Of a stretch of DNA of 58,676 bases, positions 35,070-44,406 are shown piece by piece. Each line of letters opens with the position of its first letter. The stretch's first letter is position 1. Source of the DNA: Methylobacterium aquaticum (GTDB taxonomy: Bacteria; Pseudomonadota; Alphaproteobacteria; Rhizobiales; Beijerinckiaceae); assembly GCF_001043915.1 (NCBI RefSeq), contig NZ_LABX01000047.1, positions 1 through 58,676 of the forward strand, written 5' to 3'. A program made the translations under genes and the position numbers. The notes beneath the pieces were generated by a model, which searched no databases, was not told where the DNA came from, and was given only the letters and a program-made list of their open reading frames with translations.

Positions 35070-35258
35070 CCCCGTTCCGCCGTGTGCGTTTCGGCACCGG
35101 CCGGGTGGAGGAAGGGGGCACATCCAGGCCACACCCGGCCGCTTCCTCGTTGCGCCCTGCTCCGGCGCGACGCCTTGTCGGCCAAGGACGGTGGCGAGCC
35201 GGCCTCCGCGGCCTAGGTGATGGGCGACCCCGCTCGCCCTGACACGCCCTGGGACCGG

Positions 35259-36181
<923 letters not shown>

Positions 36182-36185
<4 letters not shown>

Positions 36186-36943
36186 ACTGGCCCGCCATCC
36201 GTGCCATCTACGGCTTCGAGATGCACCGCGCCTTCCGCACGCTGCTCCAGAGCATCGTCGCGCCGGTGATCTCGACCTCGCTCTACTTCGTGGTGTTCGG
36301 CGCCGCGATCGGCGGGCGGATCACCTCGGTCGATGGTGTCCCTTACGGCGCCTTCATCGTGCCGGGGCTGATCATGCTGACGCTGCTCACGCAGAGCATC
36401 GCCAACGCCTCGTTCGGCATCTACTTCCCGCGCTTCTCCGGCACGATCTACGAGATTCTGTCGGCGCCGATCTCGGCGACCGAGATCGTCGCCGGCTATG
36501 TCGGCGCGGCGGCCACCAAGTCGATCATGCTCGGGCTGATCATCCTGGCGACCTCGGCCCTGTTCGTGCCGTTGCGCATCGAGCACCCGTTCGTGATGGT
36601 GCTGTTCCTGGTGCTCACCGCCGTCACCTTCAGCCTGTTCGGCTTCGTGATCGGCCTGTGGGCGGACGGCTTCGAGAAGCTGCAACTGGTGCCGCTCCTC
36701 ATCGTCACGCCGCTGACCTTCCTTGGAGGCAGCTTCTACTCGATCGACATGCTGCCGCCCCTGTGGCGGAGCGTGAGCCTCCTCAACCCGGTCGTCTACC
36801 TCATCAGCGGCTTCCGCTGGAGCTTCTACGGCCACTCGGACGTCAACCCGGCGGTGAGCCTCGCCATGGCCGTGGTGTTCCTGGTCGCCTGCCTGGCGGC
36901 CGTGGCATGGATCTTCCGCACGGGGTACCGGCTCAAGAGCTGA
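36182..36943 (+). CDS. ABC-2 type transporter permease (YadH-like)
   Basis: 253 residues, about six membrane helices. Family segments: [60 protein letters not shown] and the conserved [20 protein letters not shown] with [20 protein letters not shown]. It pairs with the upstream ATPase (4-base overlap) as an inner-membrane exporter. NodJ/YadH-like members export lipids, oligosaccharides or drugs; nothing here narrows that. A short inverted repeat (AGAGCCGG / CCGGCTCT, 36959-36980) follows the stop. Confidence 0.9.
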
Positions 36944-37015
36944 CGGCGATACTGCGCGAGAGCCGGACTGGCCCGGCTCTTGCGGTGGCGGGCGGGCCTT
37001 CCGGAGCCTGCCGCC

Positions 37016-38635
37016 ATGCCCCGCCCGATCCGTCCCCCCGCGGCTCTCGCCGCGCTCGTCCTCGCCGCCGCACCGGCCCTCGCCCAGTCGCCCCCGGCCG
37101 GCGGGTCCGTCCTGCGCATCGGCATGACCGCCGCCGACGTGCCGACCACCACCGGCATGCCGAATAACGGCTTCGAGGGCATGCGCTTCCTCGGCTACCC
37201 GGTCTTCGAGGGGCTGGTCCTGTGGGACCTCTCGCGCACCGACCGGCTGGCGGGGCTGCGGCCGGGCCTTGCGGAACGCTGGGAGCAGGCGCCGGACGAC
37301 GCGAAGACCTGGATCTTCCACCTGCGACAGGGCGTGCACTTCCATGACGGCACCGCCTTCGATGCCGACGCGGTGATCTGGAACCTCGACCGCTACTTCA
37401 AGTCGGACAGCCCGCACTACGAGCTGCCGGCCGCCGGCATCACCCGGGCGCGGGCGCCCCTGCTGGCGAGCTACCGCAAGATCGACGACCGCACGGTCGC
37501 CATCACCAGCGCCAGTCCAGCGTCGTACTTCCCCTACATGGTGGTCTACCTGCTGTTCACCTCGCCGGCTTCGTTCGAGGCGGCCGGGCGGGACTGGGCT
37601 AAGGTCGCGATGCTGCCGGCGGCCGGCACCGGGCCGTTCCGCATCACCGCGGTCCGTCCGCGCGAGGCGGTCGAACTCGCCCGCAATCCCGCTTACTGGG
37701 ACCGCGACAACCTCGCCAAGGTCGACAAGGTGCGGCTGATGCCGATTCCCGAGGCCAATGCCCGCATCGCGGCGCTCCGTGCGGGTCAGGTCGACTGGAT
37801 CGAGGCACCGGCGCCGGACGGCCTCGCCTCCCTGCGGCAGGCGGGCTTCACCATCACCACCGGCTCCTACCCGCATGTCTGGCCGTGGTTCTACAACATC
37901 GGTGCCGCCAACAGCCCGCTCAAGGACGTGCGGGTGCGCCAGGCGCTGAACTACTGCATCGACCGGGACGGGCTGGTGACCTTCCTGAACGGCACCGCCG
38001 AGCCGTCGGTCGGCTGGCTCAAGGCCGCCGATCCGAATTTCGGCGCGCCGCAGAACCGCTACCGCCTCGATCCCCAGAAGGGTCGGGCGCTGCTCGCCGA
38101 GGCCGGCTTCACCGACAAACATCCGCTCGCCCTCAAGGTGATGATCTCGACCTCCGGCTCGGGGCAGATGCAGCCGCTGCCGATGAACGAGTTCTTGCAG
38201 GAGAACCTGAAGCAGACCTGCAACGTCGACGTCACGTTCAACGTCGTCGAGTGGCAGGTGCTGCTCAATGCCGGGCGGGCGGCGCCCGACGCGCCGGCCT
38301 TGCAGGGGGCGAACGCGCTCAACGTCTCGTCGCCCTCCTCGGACGTCGCCGTGATGGCGCGCTACTTCGCCTCCGCCAACGTCTCGCCGAAGGGCTTCAA
38401 CTTCCCGCAATGGAAGGATGCCCGCTTCGACGCGGCCCTGGCCGAGCTTGCCGCCGCGACCGACCCCGAGACCGTCGCCAAGGCCACCCGGGTGGCGCAT
38501 GAGCGCCTGGTCGACGATCCGCCCTGGCTGTATATCGTGCATGACCTCAACCCCCGGGCGATGTCGCCGCGGGTGAAGGGCTTCGTCTCGCCCCAATCCT
38601 GGTTCGTGGACATGACCCGGATCAGCGTCCAGTGA
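37016..38635 (+). CDS. Family 5 extracellular solute-binding protein (dipeptide/nickel type), orphan
   Basis: 539 residues. Sec signal MPRPIRPPAALAALVLAAAP, cut near ALA/Q. SBP family 5 marks: LAERWEQAPDDAKTWIFHLR, GVHFHDGTAFDADAVIWNLD, YFPYMVVYLLFTSPASFEAA, GTGPFRITAVRPREAVELAR, VRVRQALNYCIDRDGLVTFL. It captures peptides or other small solutes in the periplasm for an ABC importer. No matching DppBCDF permease or ATPase genes are adjacent; instead an amidase follows at once, sharing the stop region. The binding protein may bring an amide to an importer encoded elsewhere. GGAG at 37003 supports the start. Confidence 0.9.
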   Translation: MPRPIRPPAALAALVLAAAPALAQSPPAGGSVLRIGMTAADVPTTTGMPNNGFEGMRFLGYPVFEGLVLWDLSRTDRLAGLRPGLAERWEQAPDDAKTWIFHLRQGVHFHDGTAFDADAVIWNLDRYFKSDSPHYELPAAGITRARAPLLASYRKIDDRTVAITSASPASYFPYMVVYLLFTSPASFEAAGRDWAKVAMLPAAGTGPFRITAVRPREAVELARNPAYWDRDNLAKVDKVRLMPIPEANARIAALRAGQVDWIEAPAPDGLASLRQAGFTITTGSYPHVWPWFYNIGAANSPLKDVRVRQALNYCIDRDGLVTFLNGTAEPSVGWLKAADPNFGAPQNRYRLDPQKGRALLAEAGFTDKHPLALKVMISTSGSGQMQPLPMNEFLQENLKQTCNVDVTFNVVEWQVLLNAGRAAPDAPALQGANALNVSSPSSDVAVMARYFASANVSPKGFNFPQWKDARFDAALAELAAATDPETVAKATRVAHERLVDDPPWLYIVHDLNPRAMSPRVKGFVSPQSWFVDMTRISVQ

Positions 38636-38646
38636 GGAGCCCTCTC

Positions 38647-40032
38647 GTGACCGATCTTGCCGAGCGTCCCGCCCATGCCCTCGCCCGCGCCATCGCGGCC
38701 CGGGAGATCTCGCCGGTCGAGGTCGTCGAGGCGCATCTCGATCGCATCGCGCGCCTCGATCCGCAGCTCCGGGCCTTCGTCGAGGTCTATGGCGACGATG
38801 CCCGGCTTGCCGCCGAGGGCGCCGACCGGATGATCCGCGCCGGCCACGCCGTCGGCCCGCTGCATGGCGTGCCGGTGGCGCTCAAGGACCTGATCGATCT
38901 CGACGGCCGGATCACCACCGGCGGCTCGGCGCATTTTCGCGCGCGCCGCGCCACCGGGACCGCCACGATCGCCCGGCGGATGCTGGCGCAGGGCATGATC
39001 GTGCTCGGCAAGACCCACACGGTCGAGTTCGCCTTCGGCGGCTGGGGCACCAACCAGCACATGGGCACGCCCTGGAACCCCTGGGACCGGGAGACGCCGC
39101 GGACGCCCGGCGGCTCGTCGAGCGGCTCGGGCGTCGCGGTGGCGGCCCGGATGGCGCCCTGGGCGATCGGCACCGATACCGGCGGCTCGGTGCGGTTGCC
39201 GGCCTCGTTCTGCGGGCTCACCGGCCTCAAGGTCACGGTCGGCCGCATCAGCACCGCCGGTATCGTGCCCCTGAGCACCACCCTCGATACGCCGGGGCCG
39301 ATGGCCCGCAGCGTCGAGGACGTGGCGCTGCTCTACACCGTGCTGTCGGGCCCCGATCCCCGCGACCCGAATACGCGGGGCATCGACCCCGAGGACCCGA
39401 TGCCGGTGCTGCGTCGCGGCGTCCGGGGCCTGCGCCTCGCCCGCATGCCCGCCGCGGAGCGGGCGGGCGTCTCGCCCGAGATGCTCGACGCTTACGATGC
39501 CTCCCTGGAGGCGCTGGCACATCTCGGCGCCGAGATCGTCGACGTGGCACTGCCGTTCCGCTTCGCCGATCTGCTGGCGACCTCGGCGATCGTGATGGCC
39601 GAGTGCTACTTCTTCAACGGCGCCTTGTCGGAGGACCGGGCTTCGCTCCTCGACGAGGATGTCCGCCTGCGGACCCTCGCCGGGGCCGGGGTGACCGCGC
39701 AGGACTACCTGCGCACGCGCCGGATGCAGCAGGAGATGAAGGCCCTCTTCGCCCAGGCGATGGAGGGCATCGACGCCCTCCTGACCCCGACCACCGAGAC
39801 CGCCGCGATTCCCCTCGACGCCGTCGACCAGGCGGTGATGCCCTCGCGCTTCACCCGCTTCGGCAACCTGCTCGAGCTCTGCGCCCTGGCGCTGCCGAAC
39901 GGGTTCACGCCGGCGGGCCTGCCCCTCTCGCTCCAGATCGTCTGCCGCGGCTATGACGAGGCGACGGCCCTGCGCATCGGGCAGGCCTATCAGGGGGCGA
40001 CGGAGTGGCACCTGCGCGCGCCGGCTTTCTGA
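38647..40032 (+). CDS. Amidase of the amidase-signature family
   Basis: 461 residues. The start is GTG 38647 with TGAGGAGC seven bases before it; another GTG at 38632 overlaps the SBP stop. The Ser-cisSer-Lys catalytic set is intact: Lys in GVPVALKDLIDLDG, the GGSSSGSGVAVAA loop and nucleophile Ser in IGTDTGGSVRLPAS. CGLTGLKVTVGRIS follows. It hydrolyses an amide (candidates: aryl or acyl amides, allophanate-like or Glu-tRNA-unrelated substrates). The pairing with an upstream family 5 binding protein suggests scavenging of an imported amide as nitrogen source. A strong hairpin follows. Confidence 0.9.
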   Translation: MTDLAERPAHALARAIAAREISPVEVVEAHLDRIARLDPQLRAFVEVYGDDARLAAEGADRMIRAGHAVGPLHGVPVALKDLIDLDGRITTGGSAHFRARRATGTATIARRMLAQGMIVLGKTHTVEFAFGGWGTNQHMGTPWNPWDRETPRTPGGSSSGSGVAVAARMAPWAIGTDTGGSVRLPASFCGLTGLKVTVGRISTAGIVPLSTTLDTPGPMARSVEDVALLYTVLSGPDPRDPNTRGIDPEDPMPVLRRGVRGLRLARMPAAERAGVSPEMLDAYDASLEALAHLGAEIVDVALPFRFADLLATSAIVMAECYFFNGALSEDRASLLDEDVRLRTLAGAGVTAQDYLRTRRMQQEMKALFAQAMEGIDALLTPTTETAAIPLDAVDQAVMPSRFTRFGNLLELCALALPNGFTPAGLPLSLQIVCRGYDEATALRIGQAYQGATEWHLRAPAF

Positions 40033-40037
40033 CACGG

Positions 40038-40070
40038 CCGCGCCCTCGAACGGGTCGTTCGAGGGCGCGG
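40038..40070. terminator. Bidirectional hairpin terminator
   Basis: Perfect 14-base stem CCGCGCCCTCGAAC / GTTCGAGGGCGCGG with a 5-base loop between the convergent amidase and SGNH hydrolase genes. Confidence 0.65.
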
Positions 40071-40101
40071 ATCAGGCCGATGTCGCGAGGATGAGGCGGG
40101 C

Positions 40102-40929
40102 TCAGCCCCGCTTGAGGGCCACGTGGTCCGGCAGCTTCTGGCGCTTGGCGCGGGCGACCGCCTGGAGCGGGTCGGGCCGCGGCGTCACGGCGTCGCGGAT
40201 GTCGCGGCCGAGCGCCTGGGCGAGGCAGGCATAGCCCTGGTCGCCCATGTGGAAGTTGTCGGCGGACAGCATGCCGGCGAGCAGGCCCGGATCCTGCCGG
40301 TTCCAGTCCTTCATCAGGGCGTAGCGGGAGAAGACCGGCACCTCGGCGCCGGTCGCCACCGACGCCACGAGGCCGACGAAGCGCTCGTAGCGGGCGTGGT
40401 CCGGGATCGCCGGGTAATATTGCTGGTCGAGGATGATGAGGTCGCTGCCGGCGGCGCGGACGAGGGCGATGCCCTGTTCCAGCCGCTCCCGGAACGCGGT
40501 CTCGCTGCCGCCGGTGATCGCGTCGTTGGTGCCGACCTGCCAGATCACCAGGTCGGGCTTGACCGGCTGCGTGAGAGCCTCGGCGAGGCGCGCCAGCGTC
40601 TGGTTCGCGGTCTCGCCGCCGATGCCCGCGTTGATGACGTCGACCGGGGTGCCGCGCCAGGCGGTGCGCAGGGACTGCTCCAGGAGGTGCGGATAGGTCC
40701 GGTCCGGCGCAGAGGCGCCGACGCCCTCCGTGGAGGACGAGCCGATGGCGAGCACCCGCACCGCCTCGCGCCGCGCCACATGCGCCTCGGTCACGGCGAG
40801 GCTCATCCGTTCCGCCGCCGCCGGCAGCGAGGCCGGGCACGCCGCCGCAGGGAAGGCCGCAACGAGATGACCGGCGAGGAGGACCGCCGACAGGCAGGCC
40901 ATCCGGCCCAGGTGAAACCGGCGAAGCAT
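40102..40929 (-). CDS. Secreted SGNH/GDSL-family hydrolase
   Basis: 275 residues from ATG 40929 with a signal peptide (MACLSAVLLAGHLVAAFPAA). The four SGNH blocks are present: Ser in VRVLAIGSSSTEG, Gly in NAGIGGETANQTLARL, Asn in WQVGTNDAITGG and Asp/His in SADNFHMGDQGYACLA. It is a periplasmic esterase, lipase or thioesterase resembling TesA/arylesterases; the TAP-like acyl ester substrate is unknown. A longer frame to 40989 adds 20 residues without support. It converges on the amidase. Confidence 0.88.
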   Translation of the reverse strand: MLRRFHLGRMACLSAVLLAGHLVAAFPAAACPASLPAAAERMSLAVTEAHVARREAVRVLAIGSSSTEGVGASAPDRTYPHLLEQSLRTAWRGTPVDVINAGIGGETANQTLARLAEALTQPVKPDLVIWQVGTNDAITGGSETAFRERLEQGIALVRAAGSDLIILDQQYYPAIPDHARYERFVGLVASVATGAEVPVFSRYALMKDWNRQDPGLLAGMLSADNFHMGDQGYACLAQALGRDIRDAVTPRPDPLQAVARAKRQKLPDHVALKRG

Positions 40930-41458
40930 GGCAGTTCCGGGAGAAGGAGGGAGACGAACCGGATCGGTTCCGTATCGGGGAGGTAACATGCACGTGACCG
41001 CCGATCCAGCCGAAAGCGAAGCTGAGCCAAGACCAGCCCCGCGTCTCTGCTCCGCTGGTCAGCGAAAGCGATGGCGTTTTCCGATAATGGCGCCGGTTCG
41101 ACTCACCGGGGCTTAAGCTTGAGGGTTGGTTGCGGCGGACCGGTCGGAGCCGCCCGCTCCCGGCCGGACGCCTCGTGCGGGATCGCCGTGTCCTGCGGCA
41201 GCGCGCGCACGTCCGTGCCGTTGGCGGCGCGCGTCAGCGGGCGGGTGACGTCGCCGCCCAGGGCCTGCTGTGGCGCGACGTCGGGCGCGCCGAGGCAGGG
41301 CAGGGTGCCGCGCCTCTCGATGTCCCAGGGCCGCGACAGCGGCGCCCGGGGGTCCAACACGCCGGCGGACGAGGATCGCGCGGAACGCCCTCCGGTGTGG
41401 TCCGTATCCGGCGCTGTCCCGTCACGACCCGGAGCGTGACGAGACCATGGGTCGAGAC
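40930..41458. other. 529-base region without a firm gene
   Basis: A minus-strand frame (about 41103-41440) has a fairly natural composition (LDPRAPLSRPWDIERRGTLP, then ANGTDVRALPQDTAIPHEAS) and could be a small gene or the end of one cut by the repeat at 41459. It has no clear start, so it is not listed as a CDS. The remainder is the upstream region of the SGNH hydrolase. Confidence 0.35.
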
Positions 41459-41563
41459 CTAAGCAGAGTTCGCCGAAGTGGTCACCGGTTCGGCGGCAAA
41501 AATCTGCGGTCAAACAAGAGACTAAGCGGACGAAGCGTTGGCCTGCCAACGCAAGTCTGCTTA
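41459..41563 (+). repeat. Interspersed palindromic repeat, family 2, copy 2
   Basis: CCTAAGCAG, then TTCGCCGAAGTGGTCACCGG, TTCGGCGGCAAAAATCTGCG, GTCAAACAAGA and a long hairpin whose arms include CTAAGC / GCTTAG and GCGTTGGC / GCCAACGC. It is closely matched at 42956, on the other side of the dehydrogenase gene, in the same orientation. Confidence 0.85.
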
Positions 41564-41595
41564 GCGTCGCGTCCGTGGCGGCTGCCCCGTTCCCC

Positions 41596-41699
41596 AGAGC
41601 ATTTTCCGACGAAGTGGATACCGGTTCGTCGTAGAAATGCGGCAAAATCAAAGAGCTAGAGAAGCTTCGCGATTGCCATGCGATCGTGAAGCGCTCTAA
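41596..41699 (+). repeat. Interspersed palindromic repeat, family 2, copy 3
   Basis: AGAGCATTTTCCGACGAAGT, then GGATACCGGTTCG, AAATGCGGCAAAATCAAAGA and a terminal stem CTAGAGAAGCTTCGCGAT against ATCGTGAAGCGCTCTAAG (imperfect). It matches copy 1 at 13761. Its right end supplies the TAG stop of the convergent dehydrogenase gene. Confidence 0.85.
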
Positions 41700-42841
41700 G
41701 CGGCTTGCCCGTGCAGCGAGGCCCGGAACAACTCTCGAAAATCCTCCGCCCCGACCGGCCGGCCGTTGGTCGCCGTCGAGTGATCCTCGACCGCGCGGGG
41801 GATCAGCGCCTCGCACTCGGCCTCGGTCACCCCCATCGCGGCGAGGTCGGTCGGCAGGCCGAGATCGCGGTTCAGGGCCTCGATCGCGGCGGCGAGGTCG
41901 GCGCCCTCGGGGAGGCCCATTGCCTGGCGCAGGGCGCCGTATTTCGCTTCGCAGGCCGGTGCGTTGAAGCGCAGCAGGTGCGGCAGGATCACCGCGTTGA
42001 GGGTGCCGTGGTGCAGGCGCTTCGCCTTCAGGCCGCCCAGCGCGTGCGACATCGAGTGGACGGCGCCCAAGCCCTTCTGGAAGGTCATGCCGCCCTCGAG
42101 CGCGGCCATCATCATGTCCTCGCGCGCCGCGATGTCGCTCCCGGTCCGGACCGCGCGGAGGAGCGAGCGGGTGGCGCGGGCCAGCCCGTCGAGGGCGATC
42201 GCCTCGGCCGGCGGGTTGTGGCGGGGGCTGAGATAGGTCTCGATGCAGTGGGTCAGGGCATCCATGCCGGTGGCGGCGGTGAGGCCCGGCGGCAGGCCCA
42301 GGGTCAGTTCGGGGTCGCAGATCGCCACGTTCGGGATCAGGTGGGGCGAGATGAAGCCGAGCTTGCGCCCATCCGCCAGCGTGAGGAGGGCCGCGCGTCC
42401 GACCTCGCTGCCGGTGCCGGCGGTGGTCGGTACGGCGATCACCGGGGGCTGGTCGGCGCGGATGCGCGGGATGCCGCCGAGGATGGCGGCGTAGGTCGCC
42501 AGCGGCTCCTCGTGGGTGGCGAGCAGGGCCGCGCCCTTGGCGAGGTCCAGCGGCGAGCCGCCGCCGACTGCGATCACCGAATCGCACCCTTCCGTCACAA
42601 AGCGGTCGCGGGCCTCCAGCGTCGCCTCCTCGGTCGGGTTCTCGGGCGTGCCGTCGAAGACCGGGGTGGTCGCAGGCAGGCCGGCGGCGTCGAGGACGCG
42701 GGCGATCAGCCCGGCCGCCACGACGCCGCGATCGGTGACAACGAGGGGCCGGCGCGCGCCGAGCAGCGCCAGTTCCTCGCCGATCATCCGGACGGCGCCG
42801 CGCTCGAACTGGATCCGGGTGAGATAGGTGATGAGGCTCAT
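41696..42841 (-). CDS. Iron-containing alcohol dehydrogenase (group III)
   Basis: 381 residues. NAD(P) site GCDSVIAVGGGSPLDLAKGA, then VPTTAGTGSEVGRAA, and the metal ligands in ATGMDALTHCIETYLSPRHN (Asp and His) and MSHALGGLKAKRLHHGTLNA (two more His). All four ligands of the Fe2+ site appear present. It oxidises or reduces a primary alcohol/aldehyde or a hydroxy acid; relatives act on 1,3-propanediol, lactaldehyde and 4-hydroxybutyrate. The final residues and TAG stop lie in a family 2 repeat, so the C-terminus may have been reshaped by it. The gene is flanked on both sides by related palindromes. Confidence 0.9.
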   Translation of the reverse strand: MSLITYLTRIQFERGAVRMIGEELALLGARRPLVVTDRGVVAAGLIARVLDAAGLPATTPVFDGTPENPTEEATLEARDRFVTEGCDSVIAVGGGSPLDLAKGAALLATHEEPLATYAAILGGIPRIRADQPPVIAVPTTAGTGSEVGRAALLTLADGRKLGFISPHLIPNVAICDPELTLGLPPGLTAATGMDALTHCIETYLSPRHNPPAEAIALDGLARATRSLLRAVRTGSDIAAREDMMMAALEGGMTFQKGLGAVHSMSHALGGLKAKRLHHGTLNAVILPHLLRFNAPACEAKYGALRQAMGLPEGADLAAAIEALNRDLGLPTDLAAMGVTEAECEALIPRAVEDHSTATNGRPVGAEDFRELFRASLHGQAA

Positions 42842-42955
42842 GAGGGCTGCCTGCTGTGACCGGAGCCCGGTGATCCAGGCGCGCGGGAGCGCCGGCAGCG
42901 CCGCGGCGCCCGTCCCGCCTCCTCCCGCACGCCTCTTCCCGGGCGTGCCGGGAAG

Positions 42956-43060
42956 CCTAAGCAGATTTCGCCGAAGCGGTCACCGGTTCGGCGGCAAAAA
43001 TCTGCGATCAAACAAGACCCTAAGCGGACGAAGCGGTGGCCGCCGCCGCAAGTCCGCTTC
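42956..43060 (+). repeat. Interspersed palindromic repeat, family 2, copy 4
   Basis: CCTAAGCAGATTTCGCCGAA, then CGGTCACCGGTTCGGCGGCA, AAAATCTGCGATCAAACAAG and a hairpin AAGCGGAC / GTCCGCTT enclosing a GCGGTGGC..GCCGCCGC stem. Nearly identical to copy 2 except in the variable hairpin. Confidence 0.85.
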
Positions 43061-43103
43061 GCACAGGCCCGCGGTCGGACGCACCGCAGGGGCTGCGGAA
43101 TCG

Positions 43104-43793
43104 TCAGGTGACCGGCAGCCCAGCGGATGCCAGCAGCGCGTCGGTGCCGAGCCTCGTCGCATCGAGGACCGGCACGCCGTCGAGCACGCCTGGCAGCCGC
43201 CAGCCCGGTAGATTCGTGCTCCAGATCAGCACCGCTTCGGTGCCGAGGGCCGCCTGCCGCGCCGCCGCGCCGAGGCTGGAGAGGCTCACCGCGGCGGCGA
43301 GGCGGTTCTCGGTGATGCCGAGAGAGACGGTGGCGCCGATCGCGATGCCGGCCTCGGCGAAGCGGGCGCCGACCAGCTCCGCTTCCTCGGGCCCTCCCTG
43401 CACCACGAGGCCGAGGCGGCGGTCGCCGCAGCGGCGGATCCGCGCGCGGGCAGCGAGCGCCGTCGTCACCATCGGCAGGCCGGTGCGGCGGGTCACGGTC
43501 TCGCACAGGCGCTCGTCGGGCGTGAAGCCCAGGGCGGCGCCGCGGGTGGCGTTCCAGCACAGCGCCGCCACGCCGGCATCCGCCAGCAGGTCGGCGGCGG
43601 TGAGGAAGACCGAGTTGTCGTAAGCCTCGCCCGCGAGCATCGCCCCGTAGGGCACCCGCGCGTAGCAGGCGGCGGCCCTCAGGCCGGCGAGCCGCGCTTC
43701 CGTCGCCCGCTCCACCACCCGGTTCGAGGAGGGCAGGATCACCCCGAGGGCCGGAATCGCCTCCGCGCTCGCCTCGTCGTGGATCTCGGTCAT
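43104..43793 (-). CDS. Asp/Glu-racemase-superfamily protein (maleate isomerase / arylmalonate decarboxylase-like) with one catalytic cysteine
   Basis: 229 residues from ATG 43793. Superfamily marks: LGVILPSSNRVVERATEARL at the N-terminus (the P-S-N substrate loop), VAALCWNATRGAALGF with Cys79, and EAVLIWSTNLPGWRLPGVLD, where the second catalytic Cys of racemases and maleate isomerases would sit but Ser192 is found. A two-base racemase mechanism is therefore unlikely. Possible activities are isomerisation of a maleate-like acid by the single Cys or a decarboxylation. It shares orientation with the neighbouring iron dehydrogenase, and the two could act on one short-chain acid pathway. The upstream frame to 43901 runs into the MITE and is not coding. 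Confidence 0.75.
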   Translation of the reverse strand: MTEIHDEASAEAIPALGVILPSSNRVVERATEARLAGLRAAACYARVPYGAMLAGEAYDNSVFLTAADLLADAGVAALCWNATRGAALGFTPDERLCETVTRRTGLPMVTTALAARARIRRCGDRRLGLVVQGGPEEAELVGARFAEAGIAIGATVSLGITENRLAAAVSLSSLGAAARQAALGTEAVLIWSTNLPGWRLPGVLDGVPVLDATRLGTDALLASAGLPVT

Positions 43794-43834
43794 CGGCACG
43801 GTCCTTCGGTCAGGCGGGTCATCATCAAACCCTC

Positions 43835-43978
43835 CTAGCAGCCTGTCGGATTTAGGCCAAAAATCGCCTGTTAGCGCAATAAATGAATACAGATGACCCA
43901 CAGAGAAATACTAATTACGCCACTCTCTGAGTTGGAGAATTTTACTACGTTTTGCGTCTAAATCCGACAGGCTGCTAG
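43835..43978. mobile_element. 144-base MITE-like element with 21-base perfect terminal inverted repeats
   Basis: Left end CTAGCAGCCTGTCGGATTTA+G (43835-43855) is the exact reverse complement of the right end at 43958-43978. The interior is AT-rich, without an ORF, unlike the GC-rich surroundings. Both ends terminate in CTAG, which could be the target duplication or part of the repeat. It directly abuts the left end of the IS605-type element. It was probably mobilised in trans by a transposase not in this window. Confidence 0.75.
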
Positions 43979-44406
43979 AAATCCCGGCCTTCAGGCCGGT
44001 GAGCCCGCGCATTCTCCTGTTGCTGTCGGACGTATTGGGCGACCACAGAGAGCGGAGCGCCGCCACAGGACGCCACGAAATACGACGGCGACCAGAGAAC
44101 GCCTTGGTGGTAGCGTCCGGTGATCTCGGGACGCATGTCTCTGAGCTTGCGGCTCGACACGCCTTTGAGGCTGTTGACGAGCGTCGACAGGCTCACCTTC
44201 GGCGGGTCGGTCACGAGCAGATGGACGTGATCGTCCTCGCCCGAGCACGCGACAAGCTCGGCCTCGAAGTCGTGGCACACCCTGGCGAAGATCGTTTTCA
44301 GATCGCGGATCGCGAGTTCGGAGAGCACGTCGCGACGGAATTTCGTGACGAAGACCAAGTGCGCGTGGAGGGCGTAGACGACGTGTCTGCCCCTGCGGAT
44401 GTCCAC
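43975..44406 (-). CDS. tnpA: IS200/IS605-family TnpA, Y1 HUH single-strand transposase
   Basis: 143 residues from GTG 44406 (VDIRRGRHVVYALHAHLVFV), supported by AGGAG 6 bases upstream. The HUH metal motif is His60-Val-His62 in GEDDHVHLLV and the catalytic tyrosine is Tyr125 in LSVVAQYVRQQQ. Length and order (LVFVTKFRRDVLS, then LKGVSSRKLR, then YFVASCGGAP) match full-length TnpA, so it looks active. It excises and inserts single-stranded copies at a short target, recognising hairpins at both ends. Its TAG stop lies inside the right terminal repeat of the neighbouring MITE. It is divergent from tnpB, 36 bases apart. Confidence 0.92.
   Translation of the reverse strand: MDIRRGRHVVYALHAHLVFVTKFRRDVLSELAIRDLKTIFARVCHDFEAELVACSGEDDHVHLLVTDPPKVSLSTLVNSLKGVSSRKLRDMRPEITGRYHQGVLWSPSYFVASCGGAPLSVVAQYVRQQQENARAHRPEGRDF

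Noticed and set aside
41103..42587. Minus-strand frame running from downstream of the dehydrogenase into it
   Set aside because: It passes through two repeats and is out of frame with the dehydrogenase. Only the 41103-41440 part looks protein-like and it has no start.
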